A stretch of DNA of 64,000 bases from Halomarina ordinaria (GTDB lineage Archaea > Halobacteriota > Halobacteria > Halobacteriales > Haloarculaceae): NCBI RefSeq assembly GCF_030553305.1, contig NZ_JARRAH010000002.1, positions 124,001 through 188,000 of the forward strand, read 5' to 3'. The number at the start of each line of letters is the position of its first letter. Positions within the stretch are counted from its first letter, which is position 1. Of the stretch, positions 43,411-53,341 are shown one piece after another. The notes beneath the pieces are model-generated. The model worked only from the letters and a program-made list of their open reading frames with translations. It did not search any database and was not told the DNA's origin. A program made the translations under genes and the position numbers.

Positions 43411-44177
43411 CACTGTAACGTACCGTGAACTGTCGACAGACGGATACGGTCGTCGTACCGTCTCTCGTCCGGTACCATTGCCCCTCGATTCCGGTGTCTT
43501 CCGTGCTTCGGCTCTCTGCTCCGCAAGCTCAGGTCACAGATCGACGAAACGCGGCGCGAAGAGGGAGTCCCCCCGCAGTCGGACGGTCGACTCGCTCAGG
43601 CCCCGCCAAGAAAGTACATGTAAGCCACCAGACGTAGCCAGCGAGCAGCACCAAGGCGGTGAGCACCTCAAGCGCCGTGACGTACCGCGGCAGGCGTCCG
43701 GATATCGTAGAGGAGCGTTCCTCTCGAACCGTGTGGTCCACGGGTCAACCTTCGAAACGGTCATCGATGCGTACCACCGGAGTTATTGACGTATCGATGT
43801 CACTACCGGTCAGGGCGGAAGCCCCGTCTCGTACAGCACCGCCGTAACGATTTGTTGTTTTATCGGGGCGCTAAGGCTTCGTCGGTGGCCGTAGTAATTC
43901 GGAAATCAAGCACGACAACGTTCGTGTTTCGCTGTGTCCCCGCATGCGTCTACGTATATCTATCATATTTCTGATTCCCAATATACCATCTGGCCACTAT
44001 ATAATATATCTCAAAATATTAAAATTTTGCTATATTTGCAAACTTATCGCTAAATCTATCGAATTAAGTGTAGATATTTGACAATTAACTACTTCAGATA
44101 GTCGTGACAAATAACAGTCGTATTATGTCGAATAGTTATCTGGCCTGAAATATGGGCGCTATTTACTATGTAATAAT
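43411..44177. other. Degraded and AT-rich stretch
   Basis: The first half is GC-rich without an intact gene; 43975-44180 is strongly AT-rich, unlike everything around it. A candidate short membrane frame is listed at 43529. Confidence 0.4.
43529..43741 (-). CDS. Possible small single-helix membrane protein
   Basis: From a GTG at 43741, 70 residues with one clear hydrophobic helix (VTALEVLTALVLLAGYVWWL) and a basic C-terminus. An overlapping frame (start 43764) is similarly open, and no family is recognised. It may be a remnant. Confidence 0.3.
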   Translation of the reverse strand: MDHTVREERSSTISGRLPRYVTALEVLTALVLLAGYVWWLTCTFLAGPERVDRPTAGGLPLRAAFRRSVT

Positions 44178-44559
44178 TCACAATCTTACAATACTGCTCG
44201 GCGACGGCGTGATATCCGCGGCCTCCATACGCTCGGTGAACCGCTGGTGGCGTTCGGTACGCTCGCGCTCGGACATCCGTGCGTGCGTCCATATCTTCCC
44301 GCTCGTGTCCTGGCGGACTTCGACGTCGTCGACTGCTGGGAGCGCGGCGACACCCTCGCTGATCTCGTCGTGGATATCGAGAAAGTACGTACACCGTTGG
44401 GACGTCAGCAGGACGGTGACGTCGACCGTTCCGCCGTCGGCCTCGGTCGCCTCGATTAGACCGAGGTCTACGATGTTCACTGGGTGGTCACTCATACAGC
44501 GACAGGGGTCGAGCACCTCCAGTAACTGACCACGGACCGTCGCTTTCAGTCCGTTCGAG
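44178..44559 (-). pseudogene. MIP18/PaaD-like (DUF59) protein, 5' truncated
   Basis: The frame reads VRGQLLEVLDPC, then PVNIVDLGLIEATEADGGTVDVTVLLTSQRC and ending in an amphipathic tail. VNIVDLGL is the signature of the MIP18 (DUF59) family, used in Fe-S cluster assembly and, as PaaD, in phenylacetyl-CoA oxygenase assembly. The usual start region is missing; it collides head to head with a 5'-truncated SDR gene. An internal ATG at 44495 could start a shortened product. Confidence 0.6.
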
Positions 44560-44630
44560 AACGGCTGGCCGGGAGTACTCGCCGTTGACGTGGTCAGTCG
44601 TCGGCCGTGGCTGTCGTCCAGGTATCGTAG

Positions 44631-44876
44631 GTCGAACAGGGCGAACACGGTATCCGTGTCAACGCCGTGACCCCCGGGTTCATCGAGACGGCCACGACGA
44701 GGGTGGACGGGGAGACGGCCGGCGGTATCCCCGAACGAACGCCGCTGGGTCGTGCCGGACAACTCGGCGGGGTCGCCGATGCGGTACGGTACCTCGCGAG
44801 CGACGAGTCGTCGTTCGTCACCGGACACAACCTCGTCATGGACGGCGGCTTTACGGCGTACCGCTCCTTCGCGTAG
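44631..44876 (+). pseudogene. Short-chain dehydrogenase C-terminal fragment
   Basis: The last 80 codons of an SDR: GIRVNAVTPGFIETATT, then GRAGQLGGVADAVRYLASDESSFVTGHNLVMDGGFTAYRSF. The Rossmann Gly motif and the Ser-Tyr-Lys active site are lost. An in-frame TAG lies just upstream. It precedes the aldehyde oxidoreductase gene. Confidence 0.75.
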
Positions 44877-44912
44877 GAACGTTTATTGACCCTGCCACTG
44901 ATTCTCAAGCGT

Positions 44913-46586
44913 ATGCTATCCGTAGAGGGCCCTCTCTGTCGTGTCGACGTCGGCGCGCGGGAGGTACACACGGAGACCGTCGATTCGGTTCTGGAATCGT
45001 TCATCGGTGGGCGGGGAGTAGCTACGAAACTCGCACACGACCGGCTCCCCTTCGACGCCGACCCCCTCGGCCCGGAGAACGGCCTGTTCTTCACGACGGG
45101 ACCGATGCAGACGTCGAACATGAGCTTCACTGGCCGGATGAACTGCACTGGTATCTCGCCGCTCACTGGCGGACTCCTCTCGTCGAACGCCGGCGGGTTC
45201 ATGTCGCGGAACTTCGCCGATACGGGGTACGCAGCCGTCGAACTCACCGGACAGAGCGACGACCTACTGATCGTCCACGTCTCCGACCAGGAGGTAACGT
45301 TCGAGGCAGTCCCCAACCTGGTGGGCGCAACGGTTCCGGAGACGACCGACTACATCGAACGAGAACACGACCTCTCGAGCGAACACGTCGCGTGTATCGG
45401 CCCGGCTGGCGAGAACCGCGTCCGATTCGCCTCCATCATGACGACCGAATCCCGGGCGTTCGGTCGCGGCGGCCTCGGCGCGGTCATGGGGTCGAAGAAC
45501 GTGAAGGCCGTCACCTTCCAGGGTGACTCCCGGCGTGACGTGGAGATACCATCGCTCCAGATGGACGTCCATCGAGAGGCGGCGACGGCGGACCACATCA
45601 TGAAAGAGCAGGGAACGACCAGCGTCACCGACCTCGCGAACGAGGTGGGGGCGCTGCCGACCCGGTACTTCTCGGAACTACGCTTCGAGGGGGTCGAGGG
45701 GATCAACGGCGACCGTGTCGGCGAGAAGAAGTACCAGAAGGGGACCTGCTCGTCGTGTGCGTTCGCGTGTAAACTCCCGACGAGAGACGAGGAACGGGGC
45801 GTCGAAACCGAGGGGCCGGAGTACGAGACGGTGATGGCGTTCGGCTCCAACTGCAGCGTCGACGACATCGTCGACGTGATGCAGTCGAACGAACTGTGCG
45901 ACCGCTATGGGATGGACACCATCTCGTGCGGGAACGCCGTCGCTGCCTACCTCGCGGCGACCGACGAGTTCGGGAACGCCGACCTCGTTCACGAGACCGT
46001 CGAGAACATCGCTCGTCGTGAAGGCGATGGCGACCTGTTGGCGGAAGGCATCGACCGGTTCCACGAGGAACTCGGTGTCGAGAACTGGACGGTCAAGGGC
46101 CTCGACTTCGCGGCGCACGATGGCCGCACGTTGAACGGCCAGGGTCTCTCGTACGCGACGGCCAACCGCGGGGCCGACCACATGTTCACGACGATGTACG
46201 CGTGGGAGTACCCGCTCGTCCCGCAGGACGATGCGCTCGAACCGACAGGACTCGATGGCAAGGCACCGCACGTCGTACGACAGGAGAACGCGCGGGCGCT
46301 CGAGGACTGCGGCATCGTCTGTCGGTTCTCGCGGAGTTTCATGACGCCCGAACGCTTCGAGGGTCTGTTCGACGCCGACTACGACGACCTGCTCGCAGTC
46401 GGGTCACGGACCGTCGAACTCGAACGCCACTTCAACAACCAGCGGGGGTTCGACCGCGCCGACGATACGCTCCCGTACGACCTGCCGGACTTCGAAGCGG
46501 CACTCGACGACTACTACGAGCAGCGAGGGTGGAACGCCGACGGGACGGTGCCCGACGACAGCGTGGCAGCCTCGACCGGGGACTGA
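44913..46586 (+). CDS. Aldehyde ferredoxin oxidoreductase family (tungstopterin) enzyme
   Basis: A 557-residue AOR-family enzyme, which oxidises aldehydes to acids (or reduces acids) using a bis-tungstopterin and a 4Fe-4S cluster, with ferredoxin as electron partner. The N-terminal beta domain has FIGGRGVATKLAHDRLP and GRMNCTGISPLTGGLLSSNAGG (pterin-phosphate contacts). The cluster motif is KGTCSSCAFACKLP with the fourth Cys in CGIVCRF. It is somewhat shorter than the typical 600 residues. ATG 44913 is preceded by TTTATTG at 44882-44888, so it is probably leaderless. It likely supplies or removes an acid for the catabolic locus downstream. Confidence 0.9.
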   Translation: MLSVEGPLCRVDVGAREVHTETVDSVLESFIGGRGVATKLAHDRLPFDADPLGPENGLFFTTGPMQTSNMSFTGRMNCTGISPLTGGLLSSNAGGFMSRNFADTGYAAVELTGQSDDLLIVHVSDQEVTFEAVPNLVGATVPETTDYIEREHDLSSEHVACIGPAGENRVRFASIMTTESRAFGRGGLGAVMGSKNVKAVTFQGDSRRDVEIPSLQMDVHREAATADHIMKEQGTTSVTDLANEVGALPTRYFSELRFEGVEGINGDRVGEKKYQKGTCSSCAFACKLPTRDEERGVETEGPEYETVMAFGSNCSVDDIVDVMQSNELCDRYGMDTISCGNAVAAYLAATDEFGNADLVHETVENIARREGDGDLLAEGIDRFHEELGVENWTVKGLDFAAHDGRTLNGQGLSYATANRGADHMFTTMYAWEYPLVPQDDALEPTGLDGKAPHVVRQENARALEDCGIVCRFSRSFMTPERFEGLFDADYDDLLAVGSRTVELERHFNNQRGFDRADDTLPYDLPDFEAALDDYYEQRGWNADGTVPDDSVAASTGD

Positions 46587-46770
46587 CCGCGTCACTCGGC
46601 CTCGGTCCGCGTCGCGGAGCGGGCCGTTGCTCCCGAGCGCCTCGAAGATAGGCGCGTCGCGCGATCAGGTATCAACTGTCGGTTCACGATATCGACCTTC
46701 CGCGGTCGATGGACACACGCAGGACTGCTGACAAAAATTACTTACCTGTCTTGGTAGCACGTCTACTGGA

Positions 46771-47625
46771 ATGGCATACAAGGGCTACGAGGACTATTTC
46801 GAGAAGAAACTCGTCATCAGCGTAGCGACGACCGGTGGCCACCACGGCAAAGAGGCGAACCCGAACCTGCCCGAGCAACCGGAGGAGATCGCACGGGACC
46901 TCGCGGCGTGTGAGGAAGCCGGCGCGTCCATCGCGCACATCCACGCCCGAGACGACGAGGGGGACGGGACGAAAGACGTTGCTCGCTTCCAGGCGATTCG
47001 TGACGCCATCGACGACCACTGCGACGACATCATCGTGAACTTCACCACGGGCGGTGGAGGGATCTGGTCACGCGAAGAGCGCATCGCACCGATCTTGGAG
47101 ACCGACCCTCGACCTGAGATGGCGACCGTCGACCTCGGTCCGATCAATTTTGGTCAGACCCGAACCGCGGTGAACACCCGGGAGCAGAACGAAGAGTACG
47201 CAGAAGCGATGCGCGCTGCCAGCGTCAAGCCCGAACTCGAACTGTTCAATCCCGGACACATACCCGAGATGAACCACCTCATCGACGAGGACCTTTTGGA
47301 ACCTCCCTACTGGTGTACGACCATCTTCGGGATGCAAAACGGGATGCCGGCGGCGCCGCGAAACGTCATAAACTTCGTCGACAACCTTCCCGGAGCGAGT
47401 GAGTGGCAAGTGCTCGCGCTCGGTCGCCACCAGTTACCACTCACGACGATGGCGATGACGATGGGGGGGCACGTCCGCGTCGGCATGGAAGACAACGTCT
47501 ACTATCGGAAGGGGGAACTCGCGGAGAGTAACGCGCAGTTGGTTCGGCGGACGGCACGCATCGCCGCCGAGGTGAACAGACCGGTAGCGACGCCCACCGA
47601 GACACGTGAACTGCTCGGCCTCTGA
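46771..47625 (+). CDS. BKACE family beta-keto acid cleavage enzyme (DUF849), paralog 2
   Basis: A 284-residue BKACE protein with the N-terminal KKLVISVATTGGHHGKE, the zinc motif IAHIHARDDEG (H-x-H) and GGHVRVGMEDNVYY. Compared with paralog 1 at 6321, it has the TGGHHGKE N-terminal motif of the GH-type subfamily and an insertion NFTTGGGGIW, so the substrates probably differ. The AAAATTAC region at 46734-46741 suits a leaderless start at ATG 46771. The enzyme would transfer an acyl unit from a beta-keto acid to CoA with release of acetoacetate. Confidence 0.9.
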   Translation: MAYKGYEDYFEKKLVISVATTGGHHGKEANPNLPEQPEEIARDLAACEEAGASIAHIHARDDEGDGTKDVARFQAIRDAIDDHCDDIIVNFTTGGGGIWSREERIAPILETDPRPEMATVDLGPINFGQTRTAVNTREQNEEYAEAMRAASVKPELELFNPGHIPEMNHLIDEDLLEPPYWCTTIFGMQNGMPAAPRNVINFVDNLPGASEWQVLALGRHQLPLTTMAMTMGGHVRVGMEDNVYYRKGELAESNAQLVRRTARIAAEVNRPVATPTETRELLGL

Positions 47626-47729
47626 TTCTACAACACTCCGTTCCTGGCGAGACGACCCGTGCAGCGTCGCCGACCGGCACCGGATACTCCGATTCACCAT
47701 CGTCCGATGTAATTGCCACCGTTCATCAC

Positions 47730-48262
47730 ACCCACTTCACGTTCGTCGGTCGGAACTCCACGCGACAGTTCCGCTACGGACACACGGAGAGGGCACGACC
47801 GACGGTCGACGAGAACGGCCGGGGCGTGTGTCTCCACACGTTCTCGGGCAAACACGCGGTGTGGTACTATTCGATGGTCGGCAAGCCGTTCTGCCTCCAC
47901 CAGCCGGCGGTCGGGAAAGCGATACTATCGCGCTTCCCGGAGGCGACCGTCGAGCGGAACATCGACCAGTGGGAACTCCCGAGGGCGACGGAGAACACCA
48001 GTACCGGTCGGGAACAACCGTTCGACGAACGCCGAGCTATCACCGAGCGGGTTCCTCGTGCAACCACGAGAGACAGAGAGGCGGGGGTGAAACGGTCGGT
48101 GTCCCCGTAACCGACACGAACGGCCGTATCGTCGGTGCGTTCAGCGTAGCGAGCCCCGCCAACCGGATGAGCAACGAGTGGTTCGAAGCGCAACTCCCCG
48201 GGAGCGTACAGGGGGTCGCCAACGAGTTCGAACTCGAATGCTTCCTTCGCACAGGAAGCTAG
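47730..48262 (+). pseudogene. IclR-family regulator, effector domain with several frameshifts
   Basis: Pieces of an IclR effector domain lie in three frames: ARPTVDENGRGVCLHTFSGKHA, then KPFCLHQPAVGKAILSRFPEATVE, then GETVGVPVTDTNGRIVGAFSVASPANRMS and FELECF at the end. The order is correct but the frame changes near 47830 and 48040-48090, and the DNA-binding domain is missing. It lies between the second BKACE gene and an intact IclR gene and was probably once the regulator of the BKACE gene. Confidence 0.7.
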
Positions 48263-48771
48263 CGTCTCCCGGCCAAGGTTCAGCACGCCATTGCTAATAA
48301 CGAAGATAGATATGTTATTTAGTCGCCGTACCTGCCCGTCCCCACATTCCCTCAACTAGACCAGCACACAATGACCCTGTAGAACGTGAACCTGATGTAC
48401 CTGTCGTGGTTCTAGTCCAGAGCCCACCAACGCTGATTCAGGACGCTGGGGTAACAGCTGTACACGGCTCGTTCGTTTTTCCTGACAAATACATGTTTGT
48501 CATCGCCGTCGACCTCTATGGTCGATCACCCGCTGGAGCCAAGCTCGGACTTCTTACGGTCCGATTCACCACCATCTGTGTCGGGAAGTACGACGCTCTC
48601 GTCAACGGTTACTGGTGTCGGGCGTCTGCGTATCCTCCTAGTAGTTCCTCGCGTCAAATGTCGTCGGCCGTCCCAGCTGGTGGTCGACGCCGTTCCAACG
48701 CCATCGCTCGACCGAGACGACTCCCTCGTCATCGGTCGTTCGTTGCGATAGTGTTTCTCTCTCACGAACGC
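48263..48771. other. Intergenic, no supported gene
   Basis: About 510 nt between the broken and the intact IclR genes; open frames lack recognisable features. Confidence 0.4.
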
Positions 48772-49563
48772 CTACTCGTACGTGATGTTCAGTTCGAGTT
48801 CGTTGACCGCACCGAGCAGGACACTCGGGAGGTCCTCCTCTAGCAATTGCCCTCGAAGTCGATGGCTGGGCCCGGAGATGACACACGCTCCCAGTACCTC
48901 GTCGTCGGGTGCGAACATGGGGACGGCAACGGCGTTGAGGCCCCGCGTGCTCTCGCCCAGCGAGTACGAGACGCCCCGTTCACGGATCGTCGCGAGCTCC
49001 TCACCGAGTGCTGCGCGGTTGGTGATGGTAGCGTCCGTCGCGCGGGGAAGGCCATGACGTGCGACTATCTCGGTTACTCGCGCTTCTGGAAGGTTCGCGA
49101 GGATCGCCTTCCCGGCAGCGATCTGGTGGAGGTAGAGTCGTTTTCCGACGCGCGTCCTGCTATTGACGCCGTTCGTCCCGACCTCACGGTAGAGGACGAT
49201 CGGACGGCCCCGTTCCTCGGTGATGAACTGCACGAGTTCCCCGGTCTGCTGACTGAGCGCACGCACCTTTTGCTTGATGCGGTCCGCACCGCGGAAGTTC
49301 GCCCGGACTTGCCCGCCGACGTCGAGGAATCGGAGGCCGAGACTGTAGACATCACCGTTCTTCACGACGAAATCCTCGGAACGGAGCGTCGCGAGGTGTT
49401 TGTGGACGGTGCTCTTCGAGTAGCCGAGGTCGTCTGCGAGTGTCGTGACGCCTGCTCCGTTGCGCTCCTGCAGCGCCTCGATGAGTGCGAGCGTCGTACC
49501 GACCGACTGGACGGCCGCCGTCCCGCTGCCCCTTTCGTCGTCCTCGCTTCGTGACGATGCCAT
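48772..49563 (-). CDS. IclR-family transcriptional regulator
   Basis: A complete 263-residue IclR regulator. Residues 25-85 are the winged helix (LIEALQERNGAGVTTLADDLGYSKSTVHKHLATL); the effector-binding GAF-like domain follows (VNSRTRVGKRLYLHQIAAGKAILANLP, LNAVAVPMFAPDDEVLGACVISGP). IclR proteins sense aromatic or short-chain organic acids. It is divergent from the MFS transporter (starts 49563 and 49815), the probable target. Confidence 0.9.
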   Translation of the reverse strand: MASSRSEDDERGSGTAAVQSVGTTLALIEALQERNGAGVTTLADDLGYSKSTVHKHLATLRSEDFVVKNGDVYSLGLRFLDVGGQVRANFRGADRIKQKVRALSQQTGELVQFITEERGRPIVLYREVGTNGVNSRTRVGKRLYLHQIAAGKAILANLPEARVTEIVARHGLPRATDATITNRAALGEELATIRERGVSYSLGESTRGLNAVAVPMFAPDDEVLGACVISGPSHRLRGQLLEEDLPSVLLGAVNELELNITYE

Positions 49564-49814
49564 ATGTGGTACACATTCTCCAACACACTTAGTGTTTCCT
49601 CACGAGAAACCACTTGAGTAGGAGACGGAACCCCGCCCGTTCCGAGACGCTCGCGCTCTACTTTTCCGGGGGTATCAGTGTCGACGGCGAGACGACTATC
49701 CGGGGCTCTCCAGTAGAGATTCTTCGGGAGGAATCTCGCCCTGACCGGGGCCGTCGGTACTGTCTGAACGGAATAGTTATACATTCACGTCGGTACCGCT
49801 TCGGCAGGGCAACT

Positions 49815-51038
49815 GTGAACTCCGAGACCATCGCCGTGCTCAGAAACGGGGCGCTCGACCTCTGGAGCGATGGTCGCGGTACGGTACTCCTCGCGGTCGC
49901 CAGCGGTTGGTTCCTCTCGATCGGCGTGCGAATGATCTATCCGGTGTTGCTCCCCGCTCTCCGGTCGGCCTACGGGCTCGATCTGACGACCGCCGGTCTC
50001 CTTCTGACGGTGCTGTTTCTCGCGTACGCACTGGGACAGTTTCCGGGCGGCGTCCTCGCCGACCGTTTCGGGGAGCGGACCACGCTTACCGCCAGTGCGG
50101 TACTCTCCGCGATAACCCTGACGCTGGTCGTGACTGCTGGCTCCACGCTCGTTCTCTTCGTCGCAACGGGACTGTTCGGCTTCGGGACCGCGCTGTACGC
50201 GATCGGGCGGTACACCGTTCTCTCGCGGCTCTACACGGAGCGTCTCGGTGCTGCCAACGGTGTGACCGCGGCCTCGCAGGACGCCGGCCAGTCGGTCCTG
50301 CCACCGCTCGCCAGCGTGATCGCAGCGGCGTCTCTCTGGCAGTTCGGCTACGGTTTCGTCGTGCCGCTGTTCCTGCTGGCGGCCGGGTCCCTCTGGCTCG
50401 TCGTTCCGGCACGTCCTCCGAGCACGTCGGAGGGCGGGGGAGGGTTCACCCGCGACGACCTCGCGACGCTCCGATCGGCGGTACGTCAGCCGCCGGTCGT
50501 CTACGGGACGGTAGCTCTCGTCCTCGGGCTCGCCGTCTGGCAGGCGTTCACGAGCTTTTACCCGACGTATCTCGTCGAGCAGAAGGGGCTCTCGACGACT
50601 CTCGCCAGCGTCTTGTTCGGCGGCTTCTTCGCGCTCGGTATCTGTATCAAACCGCTTGCCGGCGCGGCCTACGACCGGTTCGGTACGCGCCGTTCGCTGC
50701 TCATCGTCGCGAGCGGACCGACGGTCTCCCTCGCGGCCCTTCCGCTGGTCGACGGGTTCCTTCCCCTCGCTGGAATCACGGCACTCACGGCCACGCTGCT
50801 CGGCTTCGCGACGGTTCTCGAACCGTCCCTGCTCCGGGCGCTCCCCGCTGACGTCCGGGGGACGGGGTTCGGCATCCTCAGAACGGTCGGCTTCACCGTC
50901 GGTGCGACGACACCGGTCCTGTTCGGCGCGGCGGCCGATCGGGGGTTCTTCGACGCCGGGTTCGTAGCCCTGTCCGCCCTCGCGGGCGGTATGTTCCTCC
51001 TGGCGTTTCGCATCCCGAGCCCTACCGACTCGAGCTGA
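49815..51038 (+). CDS. MFS transporter, organic-acid type
   Basis: A 407-residue, 12-helix major facilitator. A GTG start at 49815 is favoured because the protein then begins just ahead of helix 1 (GTVLLAVASGWFLSIGVRMIYPVLLPALR). The loop 2-3 motif is GQFPGGVLADRFGERTTL; its repeat in the second half is AGAAYDRFGTRRSLL. MFS proteins of this group import organic acids or sugars acids by proton symport. A TTATAC box lies at 49776-49781. The last 17 nt overlap the converging CaiB gene. Control by the divergent IclR is likely. Confidence 0.85.
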   Translation: MNSETIAVLRNGALDLWSDGRGTVLLAVASGWFLSIGVRMIYPVLLPALRSAYGLDLTTAGLLLTVLFLAYALGQFPGGVLADRFGERTTLTASAVLSAITLTLVVTAGSTLVLFVATGLFGFGTALYAIGRYTVLSRLYTERLGAANGVTAASQDAGQSVLPPLASVIAAASLWQFGYGFVVPLFLLAAGSLWLVVPARPPSTSEGGGGFTRDDLATLRSAVRQPPVVYGTVALVLGLAVWQAFTSFYPTYLVEQKGLSTTLASVLFGGFFALGICIKPLAGAAYDRFGTRRSLLIVASGPTVSLAALPLVDGFLPLAGITALTATLLGFATVLEPSLLRALPADVRGTGFGILRTVGFTVGATTPVLFGAAADRGFFDAGFVALSALAGGMFLLAFRIPSPTDSS

Positions 51039-52209
51039 CCGCACCTGTCTCGTGTAACCGTTCGATCTCGCGCTCGGAGTACGAGAGGGCCGTGAGGATG
51101 TCGTCGGTATGTTCCCCTTTCTTCGGCGGAGGCGAGGAGTAGCCGCCGCCGTGTATCCCGGTGCTGAACCGAAACGGGAGTGCCGCGGTCACGACCTCCT
51201 CGTCGACCTCCGGGTTGTAGGTGTCGACGAGCATCGACCGGGCGTCGACGTGTTCGTTGTCTTCGACGAGATCTGCGACGGTTCGGACCGCCCCGGACGG
51301 GATCCCCGCGTCGAGGAGCTCGACTTCGAGTTCTGTGGACGCAAACGCCTCGAACTCCCGGATCAGCTCGTCGCGGAGCGGCTCGCGGTGCTCGATGCGG
51401 TCCTCGATCGTCTCGAACCGTTCGTCCTCGAGCAGATCCGGGCGGTCGAGGACGGAACAGAGCCGCTCGTACATCGCCTCCGAGAGTGTCGCGACGTAGA
51501 TGTACCCATCGCCGGTCGGGAAGACGCCGTTTGGTGCGCTTCCGATTCCTTTACCGCCAGCACGCTCGGGTAACGCGCCGGTCTGGTCGTAGTTCGTGAC
51601 CCAATACGACATCCACGAGACGGCCACATCGAACAGCGAGATGTCGATGTGGGTCCCGTCGCCGCCCCGGTCGCGACCGCGGACGGCAGCGAGGATCGCG
51701 AACGCGGCGTTCGCCCCCGTTCCGCAGTCGATGAGGCTCGCACGGATACGCGCGGGCGGACGGTCGGCGTAGCCAGTGATCGCCATCAGCCCGGAGATGG
51801 CCTGGATGCAGGGGTCGTATCCAGGATACGACTGGTACGGTCCGCTCCGGCCGAAACCGGACAGCGAACAGTAGATCACGTCCTCGTTCCGCTCCGCGAC
51901 CGACTCGTAATCGAGGTCGAACTTCTCGAGGACGCCGGGGCGGAAGCTCTCGACGACCACGTCGGCTTCGGTCGCGAGTTGGCCGACGATCTCGTGGCCT
52001 GCGTCCGTTTTGATGTCGACGCAGAGGCTCTGCTTGCCGTGGTTGAACGGCGCGAAGATGTTCCCGTCCATGAGGTTCCGGAAGTTGTCCCCGGTCGGCG
52101 GTTCGACTTTGAGGACGGTCGCACCCATCTCGGCCAACAGTTGCGTACAGACCGGTCCGGCGACCGATTGCGTGAAGTCGACGACTGTGAGGTCGTCTAA
52201 CGGCTTCAT
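51022..52209 (-). CDS. Class III (CaiB/BaiF) CoA transferase
   Basis: A 395-residue CaiB/BaiF-family CoA transferase, moving CoA between a carboxylic acid and an acyl-CoA donor. N-terminal LDDLTVVDFTQSVAGPVCTQLLAEMGATVLKVEPPTGD is the CoA-binding Rossmann part, and YPGYDPCIQAISGLMAITG carries the catalytic Asp. The interlinked-ring dimer region follows, with GIPSGAVRTVADLVEDNEHV at the end. The start is ATG 52209 (MKPLDD); ATG 52221 is possible. It would activate an acid brought in by the neighbouring MFS carrier. Confidence 0.9.
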   Translation of the reverse strand: MKPLDDLTVVDFTQSVAGPVCTQLLAEMGATVLKVEPPTGDNFRNLMDGNIFAPFNHGKQSLCVDIKTDAGHEIVGQLATEADVVVESFRPGVLEKFDLDYESVAERNEDVIYCSLSGFGRSGPYQSYPGYDPCIQAISGLMAITGYADRPPARIRASLIDCGTGANAAFAILAAVRGRDRGGDGTHIDISLFDVAVSWMSYWVTNYDQTGALPERAGGKGIGSAPNGVFPTGDGYIYVATLSEAMYERLCSVLDRPDLLEDERFETIEDRIEHREPLRDELIREFEAFASTELEVELLDAGIPSGAVRTVADLVEDNEHVDARSMLVDTYNPEVDEEVVTAALPFRFSTGIHGGGYSSPPPKKGEHTDDILTALSYSEREIERLHETGAVSSSR

Positions 52210-52482
52210 ACCACCCACCATGCGACCGGCCGAGAAATGCTTTCGGGAAACAGCATGTGCAACGACGTGCCGTACCATCGCGTGCGGGTGATCTTGGAGC
52301 TGCTCTCTCCGAACACAGCGGTGTCACACACCGACCCACACCTTTTTCTTTCGTCTATCGGAAGTCGAGTCGATGCTACTGGTTTCACGACAGGGGGACC
52401 GGACCCCCGAACGGTGGTGGCGACCGCAACTGGGCTCGACACCGCTCGTTGGACGAGCCGATTCGAGGGCGGGCTGCCCGCG

Positions 52483-53271
52483 ATGACGACGAACACGACG
52501 GGCGACCTCGCATCACGATTCGCCACGGGCACTGCCCTCGGTACGTGGATTTCGATCGGCCACCCGACGGTCGTCGAAGCGGCGGCGAGAGCGGGGTTCG
52601 ACTTCGTCCTCGTCGACACCGAGCACACCGAGATGAGCCTCGAGACGGTCGCCGATCTCACTCGTGCGGCGGGGGCGGCTCCCGGACCCCTCGCCGTACT
52701 CGTCCGCCCCGCGTGGAACGACCCGGTCCGTATCAAACGGATCCTCGACATCGGTGTCGACGGCATCATGGTACCGATGATCGACACCCAGGAGGCCGCC
52801 ACGGAACTGGTCCGAGCGACGAGGTACCCCCCGGACGGCGCGCGTGGTGTCGCCGCCGGCCGAGCGGCCGATTACGGCCGGAACTTCGTCGAGTACGTCA
52901 CGGCGGACCACCAGTCGTTGTTTACAATCGCACAGGTCGAAACCCCGACCGGCGTCGACAACGCGGAGGCCATCGCAGCGACGGACGGGATCGACGCCCT
53001 GTTCGTCGGGCCGGCCGACCTCTCGGCGTCGCTCGGGGTCTTCGCCGAGTGGACCGCGCCCGAACTCGACGATGCGATGTCGAGCGTCATCGAGGCCGGA
53101 GCGACCACCGACACGCCGGTCGGGACCCTCACCGTTCGCGAAGCCGACGTCTCGGAGCGTGTCGAGCGCGGGTTCGACTACCTGATCGCCGGGAAAGACG
53201 TGACGACCCTGATCGAAGAGGGCGAACGCATCCGCGAAACCTACGAGGAAAGCGTCACCGACCGAGAGTGA
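52483..53271 (+). CDS. HpcH/HpaI-family aldolase
   Basis: A 262-residue class II pyruvate aldolase of the HpcH/HpaI type, which splits 4-hydroxy-2-oxo acids to pyruvate and an aldehyde. ALGTWISIGHPTVVEAAARAGFDFVLVDTEHTEMS contains the base His and substrate-binding Asp; GIMVPMIDTQEAATELVRATRYPPDGARG and FTIAQVETPTGVDNAEAIA (metal-binding Glu) follow, and FVGPADLSASLG gives the metal Asp and phosphate-like loop. RhmA, which works after an enolase-superfamily dehydratase in rhamnonate breakdown, belongs here, and such a dehydratase is encoded nearby at 56975. ATG 52483 chosen. Confidence 0.9.
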   Translation: MTTNTTGDLASRFATGTALGTWISIGHPTVVEAAARAGFDFVLVDTEHTEMSLETVADLTRAAGAAPGPLAVLVRPAWNDPVRIKRILDIGVDGIMVPMIDTQEAATELVRATRYPPDGARGVAAGRAADYGRNFVEYVTADHQSLFTIAQVETPTGVDNAEAIAATDGIDALFVGPADLSASLGVFAEWTAPELDDAMSSVIEAGATTDTPVGTLTVREADVSERVERGFDYLIAGKDVTTLIEEGERIRETYEESVTDRE

Positions 53272-53341
53272 CCGATCCCGACCAGTCGACCGCGCCACCA
53301 GTCTGTGACCGCCGGTCGTTCGTGGGGTCGAACCACCACCG

